20,682 nucleotides of DNA from Phoronis ovalis. Its lineage: Eukaryota > Phoronida > Phoronidae. The notes beneath the pieces are model-generated. The model saw nothing but the letters and a program-made list of their open reading frames with translations, made no database searches and was not told the DNA's origin. Within the stretch, counting starts at the first letter, position 1. Each line of letters opens with the position of its first letter. The DNA is taken from contig JAOXYB010111714.1 of NCBI GenBank assembly GCA_028565635.1, forward strand, positions 1 to 20,682. Direction: 5' to 3'. A program made the position numbers and the translations under genes. Positions 12,301 to 17,849 of this stretch are shown here, piece after piece.

Positions 12301-15300
12301 TAACCAGTATCATGCACCTAGACCAATAATGTACCACCCCGGTAGGTTTAGCTAAATATCATCTCTCAAACTCCAAGCCCACGAATAGAATGTTGGGATT
12401 TTGGTGTTGCATCAACACTAAGTTTTGTGACATTTCGATTGAAGATCTTTCTTAAACCATCAAACTTAACTTAATATGCATAATCAAATGTTTTGTAATT
12501 TGATAGTAAAACAATGATAACAGAGATTAATAACTGAATGTAGTACTGAAATATCATCAATTAGCGCAACACATATTTTTACTCCTATTAGACAGTCGTT
12601 AATTACGGAAAACAAAGGATATTAGAAGTATTCTTTAACAAAAACCTGCAGCTTGAAATATGCTTGCAATATTACTGGATGGAAAATGATGGACGCTTGT
12701 TTTGGTATCCTCAAACAGGAAGTTAAATGTACGTTATTTGTACATGGGTTGAGTACGAGGGCTAACTGAGATGTCATGAAGATTTTTATGTCATTTTTGT
12801 GTAGTTGAAACCTACGTCTATATCTGCTTAATAGTGTCACTTTGTTTTCAGCTGCAACCATGTCTGGTCCTCCTATAATGATGAATGGGCCTCATGTCCG
12901 ACCTATACCTCCGAGGTAAGTGAAAATGCATTGTTTAATGATTCAGTAACAATAAGATGAAGTCATGAGTGTGAGAAAAAAGCGTCGTAGATGTGTTAAT
13001 GTAATACAAACCATAGCCTCTTAATGGAGCAAACTTTTGCTAAATCTTGCATTCTCTTTGCTTGCAGTGGTCCACGTGTTCCATTCGGTGCTCCGGTACC
13101 AATGATGAATCAGCAACTAATGCCCCATATGCGACCACCAGGCCCATTTCCCCCTAGTGCTGGTCCGTTGCAAGTTTTACCACCACGTGGTCCTAGCATG
13201 CCACCAATGGGTGGTCCTATGATGATGCCAGGTCCTGGTGGCCCTCCAGTACCGCCGCAAGTTTCTTTTGGGACCCCTGCTCCCTTTGGTGCACCCCCCG
13301 GAGCAGCTGGTCCAGGTCCTCTTAGTGAGGAGCAGTTTTATAAAGAAAAGGCCCGACTCTTGCAACAGAAGCTGCATGAAGTAGCTGGGTCTGCAAGGTA
13401 AGTAGATGCCATGTTTATTGACAGGTAACCAAAGCAGTATTATAAGGTGTTTGCAATGTATAAGGTTCTAGAAGGTCCCAGATGCCAATATAGCTTGTAA
13501 CCTGGGTTACAATGGGGACGAAAAATTAGAGCAATTTCAAGGTTGTAAAATGTGAATCCATCATTACAAGTGGCCACAAGACAGATATTTAGCTACTGTA
13601 CTTAGATGTCCACTATTATGTCAAGCTGTAGTCAGCAGGGTGCTGTGCTCTATGATATCACAGTTTGCTAAAGTATTTGATAGAATCAATATCCTATTTA
13701 AACTGTCCATAAAGTGTTTCTTTCAATCTTTTACAGTCGTAAATCTGATCCAATGAGTGACTTTGCTCGAGAGTTGTTGGACTATAAGAAGCAACAAAAT
13801 AAGAGGCTCAAGTCAAGGTACAATAATCTTTTGTTATTGCTTCGTACACTTTCCAAAAAATAGTACTTTACTAGAAATGGACCCCGTGATTCTCGCGGAA
13901 TTAGTGTCTGGGTTAAATGCTAGGGTCGGAATTGGTGTCTGGATTAAATGCTAGGGTTGGAATTAGTGTCTCCGTTAAATATCAGTGTTTGAATTAGAAT
14001 CTGGGTTAAACCACCACTGAGAAGGCGGTTAACACACAACTAAGCGCTGTATGATGTCAACAGTAAAAATTGATGAAGATGAGAACGTAAGTAATCTACC
14101 GGGCACGATTATGCACCAATAGACATAAGATTCAGTAAGAAAATCCACTCCATTCATTTAGTAGTATAGTAGATAAGCGAAAATAAAATCTATTGTTAGG
14201 AGTCATCAGCCAAAAATGAGATTCAGCTGTTGGTTTACATGATTATTTCAACAACCTTTTTACCAAATTTTATTAATGTTTTTATAAGCAATTGTTTCTA
14301 ATATGTTGTTACAGGTCTCGGTCTCGGTCATTGTCCAAACCAAGATCTAGGTCAAAATCCAGGTCTAGATCCCCATTGCCACGCCGTAAAACAAAATCAA
14401 GGACACGTTCCAGGTCAAGATCAAGATCAAAAAAACCATTGCGCTCCAGGTCACGAACGCCAAGATCGAGATCACGAACACCCCCACCACGTAAAAGAAC
14501 TCATTCTAGATCATTTTCAAGATCACCCAAAAGAAGATACTCTCGTTCTCCAGTTCCTGTTCGAAGGTCTAGGACACCACCACCTGCTTATAGAAGAACA
14601 CCGCCATACAGAGGGCGCTCCAGGTATTTCTGACGTGTGCAGCAAATTAACACATTTCTTTGTTTAGAACCCGCTTCCTTAATTTTAGGGTGAAGATGTA
14701 CATTTTATTTTCTTGTGAAGAAGTATACTTTTTTCTCAGATCTGGGGTATTAAGTATTTTGCAATAAAATTGTGCACTTCTTTTAAATAATTCATTTGTA
14801 AAAAACTACAATCCCACAGGTCTCCATATGGTCGACGCTCCAGAAGTCCTTATCGCAGAGAGCATTCTCCAGAACACAGACACCGTTCTCCTCCACCACC
14901 ATCATACAGGCCATATGGTAACGAATATGACGATCCTCGGTACAGCAGACCAGCTTGTCCTTCTAACGATTATTATAGGTATGATTATTTTAGAATGCTT
15001 TTGATTTAAATCAAAGATATAGAAAAGTAAACTATGTTCCTGAACACTTCATTATAGTATTTAAAATGTGGAGTAAGATATACAAGAACTATACATGTAT
15101 ATAAGAGACTGAAAAATTATACCATTTAGAAACGGAGGATATTAGCGGCTATCCTGTGCATGCTATCCTTTGTTTGACATTTTAACTGTAGTACCTTATA
15201 TTCTGTGTACATTTTAATAATAATGATGATAATAATACGAGCCCAATTTTCATGAAATGTTTATTGTGGCTTAATTACAATAAATATATGCAATTACACA

Positions 15301-17767
15301 CTAAAATTTGTGAATACAAGATAATACATATCTTCTATCTTTTCAGGTATGAGGATCCCCGGTATGAACCTCGTGATTCTCGGTATGAACCTCGTGATTT
15401 TCGTTATGATCCTCGCGATTCCCGTTATGACCCTCGTTATGCTGATAGTTATCAAAACAACTATTCGCGTTATCCACGAGGGAGATCTCGGTCACCCCCA
15501 CCACCACATCCTCCCGAGGGCTGGTACCATCAGAGTAGATCACCACTACCACCTCCTGGAACTTCTCCTTCAAGACGACCAAGAACTCCAGAAATATATG
15601 GTTCAGAAATTGACTCTCGTAGACGTAGTCCAGAAAGAGAACGCTCACGTAAAGAAAAGGATAGAGAATATAGAGACAAAAAGGAAAAAGACAAAAAGAA
15701 ACATAGTGGTAGTAAGGAAAGAAGGGAATCTCGACCCAAAAAAGATAAACCTAAAACTGAGAATTCTAGCAAAGAAAATATGCCAGAAAAAGAAGGTGAA
15801 GGTGAAACTGTCTCACATGAAGTGAAAATAAAACAGGAAAAAGATCGAGATAGTGACTCAAAATCTAGTAAAAAATTGTCTAGTAAATCAAAAGGTGCTA
15901 AAACTGATACTGGAGGTGAAAGCAATGAAGATAAAAAAAGACGTAAAAGCAAGGAGGATAAGTTGGATGAGCCGATGCAAAAGAAAATAAAGATGGAGGA
16001 TGAAACGAAGAAAAAGACAAAAACAAAGAAGAAAAAAACTGACAAGACAAGCACGGAGAAGAGTGAAAAGAAAGGTAAAAAGAAAAAATTGTCTTCTAAG
16101 ACTCCTTTAGAATCAGAAAGTAGTGATGTAAAATCTGAAACGGAAATAAAAATGGAAACCGATTCAGAACGGAAAATTAAGGAAACTAAGGAACCGCAGC
16201 AAGTAGATAAAGTTACCAATGAGTTTTCTACTAAAGTAGAGCGACAAGACTCGTTGGGTGCACCTCCAGAGATTGAATTGGTGGAAATAACCCCTGAAGA
16301 AGAAGCTATGCTAATAAAAGCTCCGGAACTGTCAAAGTGGGAACGTGAGGAATCAAGCTCAGACACAAATATTAGTCGACGTTCACCACCAGTAAAGGAG
16401 AAACATGTAGAAACTAAGAAATCCCTCCCAAGGTACGTTCAATCATAGTCTTTAACTTGTTCCAGCAGCAATGTCGTCTAAATACCATTGTTAAATTATA
16501 ATAGTAATGCGTCAAAATAACCAGATTTTTGCTAACTGGCATTCTTTTCTGTGCTTTTACTTGACAGTATATCGACGAGTAAAGTGACAAGTAAATGTTG
16601 CGTAAAGAAACATTATGTAAAATTCCCATCAACATGACACTAGGAAAACTGTCTAAGATTGCTTATATGTCAATATCAATCTGGTGCTGGGCATCTTACC
16701 ATTTTCATTGGAACTTTGTCTCATCTACTGCTAGATGCAACAGTTCTTAGGAAAATAAAAGTATCACTTTTAGTCGTTGAAGAATCACAATTTTTTCAAC
16801 TACAAGTTTCCTCTCACTTTACTTTCCAGATCTGTGATTGAGAGTGCAGAAAAAGTTTTTGCATCCAAAGCTCCGAAAGCTGCTGTAGTTCCATCTGTTG
16901 TCTCGACAGTTCACAAACTCAGTGGCCGAAGAGTTTATATTGACAATGGTCACATTAACAAAAACACCAGTCCAGAAAGAAAAGTATCCAGCAGTGTTTC
17001 ATCTGTTCAGGTAATTATATGCAGTTAGCTAAAAAATATTCAAAATTGTATTTTTTAGAATTATAGAAAAGTCGTATAGATTTTAAATTTGCTGGTGATA
17101 TTTTTCTGTCAAATCTGAAGTTTGGCAAGTCAAGGAAATTTACCTGAAAATTTAGAAACAGAGAATTTTTTTCCTTTGCTTGGATACTGCATGTATAATT
17201 GTGTTTTCCATCATTTAGGTAACTATCAAGTCCCCAGCAGAAAAGAAGTCTTTCTCCGAAATACGTGAACGGGAATCGGCTAACGTTCCTAATAAAAGTG
17301 ATCTAAGAAATAAATTGAAACTTAATCGTGAAAATAAGGACAAATTCAAACCAGTTGAAAGTAGAGTTAAAGAGGATAAAGAAACGCGTATAAAGTTAGA
17401 ATCAAAAAGCGAAACTTCGGTAAAAGATTCAAAATCACCTAAAGTTGCTGACTTAATATCAACCAAATCAGATTCAAACTTGAGAAAAGAAACAGAGAAT
17501 ACGAAAACATCCGCTCGATTGGATGATCGGAAGGAATCCATTATTGATGAATCTAAATTTGAACCTGATTATGATGATAATGAAAGCGAGCCGTCGCAAG
17601 CTGAATCAGAATCAGAGTCTGATGAGAGTTCCAGTGGTAGTGTAAGCTCATCGGCAAGTTCAGAGCCAAAGAAGAAAAAGAAAAAATCTAAACACAGAAA
17701 GCATAAACACCATAAAAAACACAAGAAACATAAAAAGAAACATAAGAAACACAAAGATAGGAAGTAG
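273..17767 (+). CDS. RBBP6: RBBP6 orthologue, E3 ubiquitin ligase (5'-partial, 18 exons in window)
   Basis: Joining 18 exons gives an open frame of 1287 complete residues and a TAG stop; all intron phases agree and every intron is GT..AG. Residue 1 here is the Tyr codon at 275. Domain order is the end of DWNN (1-24), a CCHC zinc knuckle (105-118), an all-Cys RING (191-232), a Pro-rich linker (about 250-480), an RS domain (501-683), a Lys/Glu-rich region (684-1044), and an acidic-Ser plus Lys/His tail (about 1210-1287). This order is diagnostic of RBBP6. Family knowledge: RBBP6 is a nuclear protein that ubiquitinates substrates through its RING, binds p53 and Rb in vertebrates, and activates cleavage and polyadenylation of pre-mRNA through DWNN (Mpe1 in yeast). 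Human RBBP6 has 1792 residues. This orthologue, allowing roughly 60 missing N-terminal residues, would be about 1350, shorter mainly in the low-complexity C-terminal half. The start codon lies outside the window. Confidence 0.95.
605..638 (+). CDS. RBBP6: RBBP6 exon w2: 34-nt mini-exon after DWNN
   Basis: The exon follows a TTTTTCAG acceptor ending at 604. Its first G completes the split Met codon, and the exon then encodes EQERSSNSPKG, a polar linker. The donor at 639 (GTACGT) leaves phase 0, which fits the next exon. A second GT four bases downstream (643, GTAATA) would shift the frame. The assignment rests on phase agreement and on position between DWNN and the SLAQLTK segment. Sequence conservation of this linker is low. 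Confidence 0.8.
1040..1045 (+). terminator. Candidate intronic poly(A) signal AATAAA
   Basis: A canonical AATAAA lies within intron w2, followed about 20-25 bases later by a GT-rich stretch (TTTGTGTCTTGATG) that could serve as the downstream element. If used, transcripts reading past the donor at 639 would stop at TAG 681-683 and make a DWNN-only protein. AATAAA is frequent by chance in such AT-rich DNA, so this is only a candidate. Confidence 0.3.
2917..3225 (+). pseudogene. Decayed retrotransposon polyprotein fragment (BEL/Pao-like?)
   Basis: A stretch with base composition unlike the surrounding intron reads as protein-like in frame from 2917 to 3093, with one in-frame TAG at 2983-2985 and a TAA at its end. 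It contains DYDKINILIG at 3001-3030 followed by TGRE at 3052-3063. This resembles the 'IDILIG(A)D ... GR' signature between the protease and reverse transcriptase regions of BEL/Pao LTR elements. From about 3128 another frame is open for roughly 30 codons, consistent with a frameshifted remnant. No reverse transcriptase motif and no LTRs are visible. It is probably an old truncated insertion. The family assignment is from memory of the motif only. Confidence 0.35.
3502..3549 (+). CDS. RBBP6: RBBP6 exon w3: SLAQLTK segment
   Basis: The 48-nt, phase 0-0 exon encodes PDPEEEQRLSLAQLTK. The last seven residues match the human RBBP6 linker after DWNN (SISLAQLTKTANLAEANASEEDK). The acceptor is TTGCTTCAG ending at 3501 and the donor is AAG|GTACAAG at 3550. 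Being frame-neutral, the exon could be skipped without disrupting the frame. Confidence 0.9.
4011..4084. repeat. Exact 37-bp tandem duplication
   Basis: Two identical 37-base copies, 4011-4047 and 4048-4084, each starting AAAGGTTAAGG and ending TTTGACTGATT. The lack of any mismatch indicates a recent duplication or an assembly artefact. No function is visible. Confidence 0.95.
4593..4612. repeat. Perfect 20-bp palindrome
   Basis: AAGCAAAAAGCTTTTTGCTT equals its own reverse complement. It lies deep in intron w3 and could be a cruciform or hairpin-forming site or simply chance. No associated element ends were found. Confidence 0.85.
5300..5905. mobile_element. Non-autonomous element with imperfect terminal inverted repeats
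   Basis: The arm at about 5300-5395 and the arm at about 5826-5905 are inverted copies of each other. The best core reads TATTACCCACAATGCAAAG on the left (about 5325-5343), and on the right (about 5868-5888) it reads CTTTGCATTATGGGTAATA. Both are bordered on the inside by TCTCTGATGTC / GACATCAGAGA, and similarity continues weakly on both sides for about 80-90 bases. The interior has no coding capacity and includes two copies of a 31-bp motif (5617-5678) that also occurs in intron w13. This fits a MITE-like or foldback element. Target-site duplications could not be identified, so the outer limits are approximate. Confidence 0.6.
5617..5678 (-). repeat. Two copies of a 31-bp motif, inverted relative to intron w13 array
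   Basis: Copies start at 5617 (GCGTTTAACCCAGATGCTAATT) counted in two pieces, GCGTTTAACCC and AGATGCTAATT, and at 5648 (GCATTTAACTT, GGACACTAATT), exactly 31 bases apart. The reverse complement of the intron w13 unit reads GCATTTAACCC, AGACACTAATT, so each copy agrees at about 20 of 24 positions. Confidence 0.65.
5951..6175. repeat. Interrupted array of a 30/33-bp motif (GTTAAGTGCGAGCAG)
   Basis: The motif TGTTAAGTGCGAGCAG followed by CGAGCATT occurs at 5952 and again, with one change (CAAGCAG), at 5985, 33 bases apart. A third copy is at 6123 (CTAGCATT), and a shortened copy, TTAAGTGCGAGCATTG, is at 6155. The second and third copies are separated by a T-rich segment holding the small inverted repeat TGTCG..GCGACA. 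The array sits just outside the right arm of the inverted-repeat element. It creates spurious open frames at 5845-6350. Confidence 0.7.
6900..7270 (-). mobile_element. Roughly 350-bp interspersed element with 11-bp inverted repeat near its ends
   Basis: CATGTTCCAAC at 6940-6950 and GTTGGAACATG at 7230-7240 form a perfect inverted pair. Read on the minus strand, the intervening DNA carries regularly spaced GGGTATTTT, GGGTATGTTTTTG, GGGTGTTTTTTCG, GTCCCCAAAGG and GGGTATATTTTG phrases and ends near GGGTGCCC. That phrase pattern resembles a high-copy non-coding element I recall from several invertebrate genomes. No coding frame is present. The boundaries and family name are uncertain. Confidence 0.45.
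7827..7915 (+). CDS. RBBP6: RBBP6 exon w4: EEDKIKAMM segment
   Basis: Encodes TPDLLNAKASEEDKIKAMM then AQSTRDYDAA, plus the first two bases of a Ser codon. SEEDKIKAMM is identical to the human segment just before the zinc knuckle, a strongly conserved part of the family. The acceptor is TCTTTTCAG ending at 7826 and the donor is GTACGT at 7916 (phase 2). Confidence 0.95.
7916..9379 (+). other. Intron w4 (1.5 kb) of RBBP6
   Basis: About half of this intron (8240-8905) is a degenerate interspersed repeat described separately. The rest (7916-8240 and 8905-9370) is AT-rich with no supportable gene. Short open frames at 8683-9106 are part of, or adjacent to, the repeat. Confidence 0.7.
8240..8905. 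repeat. Degenerate interspersed repeat with internal near-duplicates, mollusc-type end
   Basis: A block of the form GGGCAAGTnTGATTTTnACC..ATCACTTCnnATATGGCnG occurs at about 8250, 8498 and 8625, with a decayed partial copy (CAATATGGCTAAC) near 8407. Three of the four are followed by CCATGTTTATTCTC or a variant. The block ends at about 8876-8898 with GGCCCGTGGGTCTCTTGTTT. That end resembles the 'GGCCC..GGGCCTCTTGTTT' end I know from abundant bivalve and gastropod repeats. No protein is encoded. It is probably an old non-autonomous transposable element. Confidence 0.5.
9380..9488 (+). CDS. RBBP6: RBBP6 exon w5: CCHC zinc knuckle
   Basis: The first A completes Ser (TC|A), followed by 36 codons ending in phase 0. 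The exon encodes GPPPPYYKCYRCGLAGHW then IFNCPNKGG. The spacing C-x2-C-x4-H-x4-C (residues 105-118) is a canonical retroviral-type zinc knuckle, preceded by the polyproline that also precedes it in human RBBP6 (GPPPPSYTCFRCGKPGHY). The knuckle is an RNA-binding module in the family. All four ligands are intact. The acceptor is CTGTTACAG and the donor GTAGGA. Confidence 0.97.
9709..9830 (+). CDS. RBBP6: RBBP6 exon w6: TGIPR segment between zinc knuckle and RING
   Basis: Encodes EQPVYRPTTGIPRDFLVTA and so on through FVVHAVE, ending with AG of a split Ser codon (phase 2). The TTGIPRDFL motif corresponds to human STGIPRSFM, a conserved stretch of unknown specific function between the zinc knuckle and RING. 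The acceptor is TTTTTTTAG and the donor GTAGGT. Intron w5 before it is only 220 nt. Confidence 0.93.
9831..10686 (+). other. Intron w6 (856 nt) of RBBP6
   Basis: Its notable content is the 20-bp minisatellite at 10081-10245. Elsewhere it is AT-rich, with a good acceptor (GTACTTTCAG) ending at 10686. No gene is seen. Confidence 0.8.
10081..10245. repeat. Minisatellite, 20-bp unit, about 8 copies
   Basis: The unit TACTAAGGATTATAAAAATR repeats from 10081. Copies start at 10081, 10101, 10121, 10141 (this one with a 6-base internal duplication, TCTAAG), 10167, 10187, 10207 and 10227, with the last copy partial. The first three copies end in ATG and the later ones in ATA or ACA, so the array has two sub-families that expanded separately. 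It lies wholly within intron w6, about 440 bases upstream of the RING exon acceptor. Confidence 0.97.
10687..10838 (+). CDS. RBBP6: RBBP6 exon w7: first half of RING finger
   Basis: The exon starts with T completing Ser. It encodes a variable Ser/Pro/Ala linker, then ELTCILCTDLLTDAVV and TPCCGDSFCDD, and ends on the first base of a Cys codon (phase 1). It aligns with human ELLCLICKDIMTDAVVIPCCGNSYCDEC. Cysteines at 191, 194, 206, 207, 212 and (split) 215 match the all-cysteine (C4C4) RING/U-box-like fold known for RBBP6. This fold recruits the E2 for ubiquitin transfer. The donor is GTAAGT. Confidence 0.97.
10839..11210 (+). other. Intron w7 splitting the RING finger
   Basis: A 372-nt intron that interrupts the sixth RING cysteine codon (T|GC, residue 215). 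It is plain AT-rich sequence with a TTTTCTTTTAG acceptor. No other feature is seen. Confidence 0.85.
11211..11460 (+). CDS. RBBP6: RBBP6 exon w8: second half of RING and start of proline-rich linker
   Basis: Completes Cys215, then encodes IRTRLLQSEDHECPNCH (last zinc ligands Cys228 and Cys231) and the conserved post-RING stretch SPDALVPNKFLRIAVQNF and LNETGYT. The human counterpart reads SPDALIANKFLRQAVNNF then KNETGYT. After residue 255 it becomes a Pro/Gln/Val-rich low-complexity linker. It ends with GT of a Val codon (phase 2) at a GTAAGT donor. Confidence 0.97.
11461..11860 (+). other. Intron w8 (400 nt) of RBBP6
   Basis: AT-rich sequence with nothing supportable beyond its splice sites (GTAAGT donor, AAACTTTCAG acceptor). 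A short minus-strand open frame across the exon boundary is a chance frame. Confidence 0.8.
11861..11954 (+). CDS. RBBP6: RBBP6 exon w9: Pro/Ser/Val-rich linker
   Basis: Completes Val, then encodes ATSDVRPATPTSDEKPMV and SVPVASSAPPVQQ, ending in phase 0 at GTGAGG. Low-complexity linker. The assignment rests on splice sites, phase continuity and composition, not on a conserved motif. Confidence 0.85.
12224..12341 (+). CDS. RBBP6: RBBP6 exon w10: Pro-rich linker
   Basis: Encodes AAPPAQVTMRPSQPVVVS and then THAPTHVLNQYHAPRPIMYHP, ending on one base of an Ala codon (phase 1). No domain; intrinsically disordered composition. The acceptor is CTGTATTTCAG and the donor G|GTAGGT. Confidence 0.85.
12342..12851 (+). 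other. Intron w10 (510 nt) of RBBP6
   Basis: AT-rich sequence without recognisable elements. It ends in TTTGTTTTCAG. A minus-strand open frame at 12622-12861 has no protein-like character and overlaps the acceptor. Confidence 0.8.
12852..12915 (+). CDS. RBBP6: RBBP6 exon w11: Met/Pro-rich linker
   Basis: A 64-nt exon completing Ala and encoding ATMSGPPIMMNGPHVRPIPP, ending with AG of a Ser codon (phase 2, donor GTAAGT). Composition is continuous with the next exon. Confidence 0.85.
13068..13397 (+). CDS. RBBP6: RBBP6 exon w12: Gly/Pro/Met-rich region and start of conserved helix
   Basis: A 330-nt, phase 2-2 exon. The first 85 residues are Gly/Pro/Met-rich (for example GPSMPPMGGPMMMPGPGGPP). 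The end is charged and probably helical: LSEEQFYKEKARLLQQKL. This corresponds to human LSEDEFYREQRRLKEEE, showing that the exon is homologous to the region just before the vertebrate RS domain. The acceptor TTTGCTTGCAG ends at 13067 and the donor is GTAAGT at 13398. Confidence 0.94.
13398..13736 (+). other. Intron w12 (339 nt) of RBBP6
   Basis: Plain AT-rich intron with a strong polypyrimidine acceptor (TTTCTTTCAATCTTTTACAG). Nothing else is seen. Confidence 0.85.
13737..13817 (+). CDS. RBBP6: RBBP6 exon w13: conserved DFA-ELxxYKK motif
   Basis: An 81-nt, phase 2-2 exon encoding RKSDPMSDFARELLDYKK and then QQNKRLKS. It aligns with human FTNDFAKELMEYKKIQKERR. This short helical motif is the best-conserved block between the RING and the C-terminus, and it directly precedes the RS domain. 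The acceptor is TTTTACAG and the donor GTACAA. Confidence 0.95.
13818..14314 (+). other. Intron w13 (497 nt) of RBBP6
   Basis: Contains a 31-bp tandem array (13897-14020) with flanking similarity to the element in intron w3. The remainder is AT-rich. It ends in TGTTGTTACAG. The short plus-strand open frame at 13757-13954 is exon read-through into the repeat. Confidence 0.8.
13897..14020 (+). repeat. Tandem array, 31-bp unit, four copies
   Basis: Units begin at 13897, 13928, 13959 and 13990, each 31 bases. The consensus is GGAATTAGTGTCTGGGTTAA followed by ATGCTAGGGTY. The first three are close copies and the fourth is degenerate. The same motif occurs inverted at 5617-5678 in intron w3. Bases just upstream (CTAGAAATGGACC, 13870-13882) match, inverted, the CTAG-containing flank near 5748-5760 (GGATCATTTCTAG). 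Both arrays therefore look like parts of one dispersed element. Confidence 0.85.
14315..14623 (+). CDS. RBBP6: RBBP6 exon w14: RS domain, first part
   Basis: A 309-nt, phase 2-2 exon of nearly pure Arg/Ser/Lys/Pro: RSRSRSLSKPRSRSKSRSRS and so on, ending with RTPPYRGRS. It contains many SR/RS dipeptides and SP/TP sites, as in SR-type splicing and processing factors. The RS domain is expected to be phosphorylated and to mediate nuclear-speckle localisation and protein contacts. The acceptor is TGTTACAG and the donor GTATTT. Confidence 0.95.
14820..14978 (+). CDS. RBBP6: RBBP6 exon w15: RS domain, second part
   Basis: A 159-nt, phase 2-2 exon encoding RSPYGRRSRSPYRREHSPEH, then RHRSPPPPSYRPYGNEYDD and a Tyr/Arg-rich end. 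It continues the RS domain into an R-Y-D rich segment similar to the RS/Y-rich segment of human RBBP6. The acceptor is AATCCCACAG and the donor GTATGA. Confidence 0.94.
14979..15346 (+). other. Intron w15 (368 nt) of RBBP6
   Basis: AT-rich intron ending in TTCTATCTTTTCAG. No supportable feature beyond the splice sites. Confidence 0.85.
15347..16432 (+). CDS. RBBP6: RBBP6 exon w16: heptad repeats and Lys/Glu-rich disordered region
   Basis: A 1086-nt, phase 2-2 exon, the longest in the window (residues 684-1044). It opens with four R-Y-[ED]-P-R-[DY]-x heptads encoded by 21-nt tandem repeats (15360-15443) and then a short RS/Pro stretch (RGRSRSPPPPHPPEG). A long Lys/Glu/Asp/Ser region follows, with multiple basic clusters (KKTKTKKKKTDK, KKGKKKKL) that could act as nuclear localisation signals. 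Near the end, EEEAMLIKAPELSKWERE parallels the human segment IMIQVPQSKWDKDDFE, confirming orthology. Purine-rich coding sequence explains the long open frames seen antisense and in the second frame. Confidence 0.95.
15360..15443 (+). repeat. 21-nt coding tandem repeat (RYEPRDS heptads, four copies)
   Basis: Units at 15360-15380, 15381-15401, 15402-15422 and 15423-15443 encode RYEPRDS, RYEPRDF, RYDPRDS and RYDPRYA. The first two units differ by one base. The later ones carry synonymous and conservative changes (GAA to GAT/GAC, CGG to CGT), so the protein pattern is held while DNA diverges. Confidence 0.93.
16433..16829 (+). other. Intron w16 (397 nt) of RBBP6
   Basis: AT-rich intron with acceptor TTTACTTTCCAG. 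No gene or repeat recognised. Confidence 0.85.
16830..17010 (+). CDS. RBBP6: RBBP6 exon w17
   Basis: A 181-nt exon completing Arg and encoding SVIESAEKVFASKAPKAAVV through KLSGRRVYIDNGHINKN to SSVSSVQ, ending in phase 0 at GTAATT. The GRRVYIDNG block is the only part that looks constrained; human RBBP6 has a KLLYILNP motif at a comparable position, so it may be an equivalent short linear motif (inference). The rest is Ser/Lys-rich and probably disordered. Confidence 0.88.
17219..17767 (+). CDS. RBBP6: RBBP6 exon w18: terminal exon, acidic-Ser block and Lys/His tail
   Basis: Encodes 182 residues and the TAG stop (17765-17767). A charged Ser/Lys/Glu region is followed by ESKFEPDYDDNESEP, which matches human AAFEPDYNESDSES. 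Then comes a Ser/Glu block (SESESDESSSGSVSSSASS) and a tail of KKKKKK plus repeated KHKKH-like units, as at the human C-terminus (KKHKKHKKHKKH). The protein ends shortly after these units with KHKDRK, lacking the extra Lys-rich extension seen in human. The acceptor TTCCATCATTTAG ends at 17218. The basic tail is probably nuclear or nucleolar targeting and RNA-contacting (inference). Confidence 0.95.
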   Translation, partial: VTIKSPAEKKSFSEIRERESANVPNKSDLRNKLKLNRENKDKFKPVESRVKEDKETRIKLESKSETSVKDSKSPKVADLISTKSDSNLRKETENTKTSARLDDRKESIIDESKFEPDYDDNESEPSQAESESESDESSSGSVSSSASSEPKKKKKKSKHRKHKHHKKHKKHKKKHKKHKDRK

Positions 17768-17843
17768 AACTGTTATTCTTAAAATAAGTGACATTATATG
17801 AGTATATACCTTGCCATGTCATTTGCATATAGCATATATAACC

Positions 17844-17849
17844 ATTAAA
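17844..17849 (+). terminator. Weak proximal poly(A) signal candidate (ATTAAA)
   Basis: ATTAAA lies 77 bases after the stop codon. It is the second most common poly(A) hexamer, but chance occurrence is likely in this AT-rich region. Confidence 0.2.

Noticed and set aside
15349-15825. 158-codon open frame on the plus strand in another frame
   Set aside because: It overlaps exon w16 out of frame. The repeated heptads translate to a repetitive Met/Ile/Leu/Val pattern, and there is no splice or start context to support it.
15530-16366. 278-codon open frame on the minus strand
   Set aside because: It is exactly antisense to the Lys/Glu/Ser-rich exon w16. Purine-rich codons on the plus strand have few stop complements, and the predicted Ser/Phe/Leu-rich protein is a compositional artefact.
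17569-17754. 61-codon minus-strand Cys/Phe/Leu-rich open frame
   Set aside because: Antisense shadow of the Lys/His-rich RBBP6 tail (AAG/CAC codons read as CTT/GTG).
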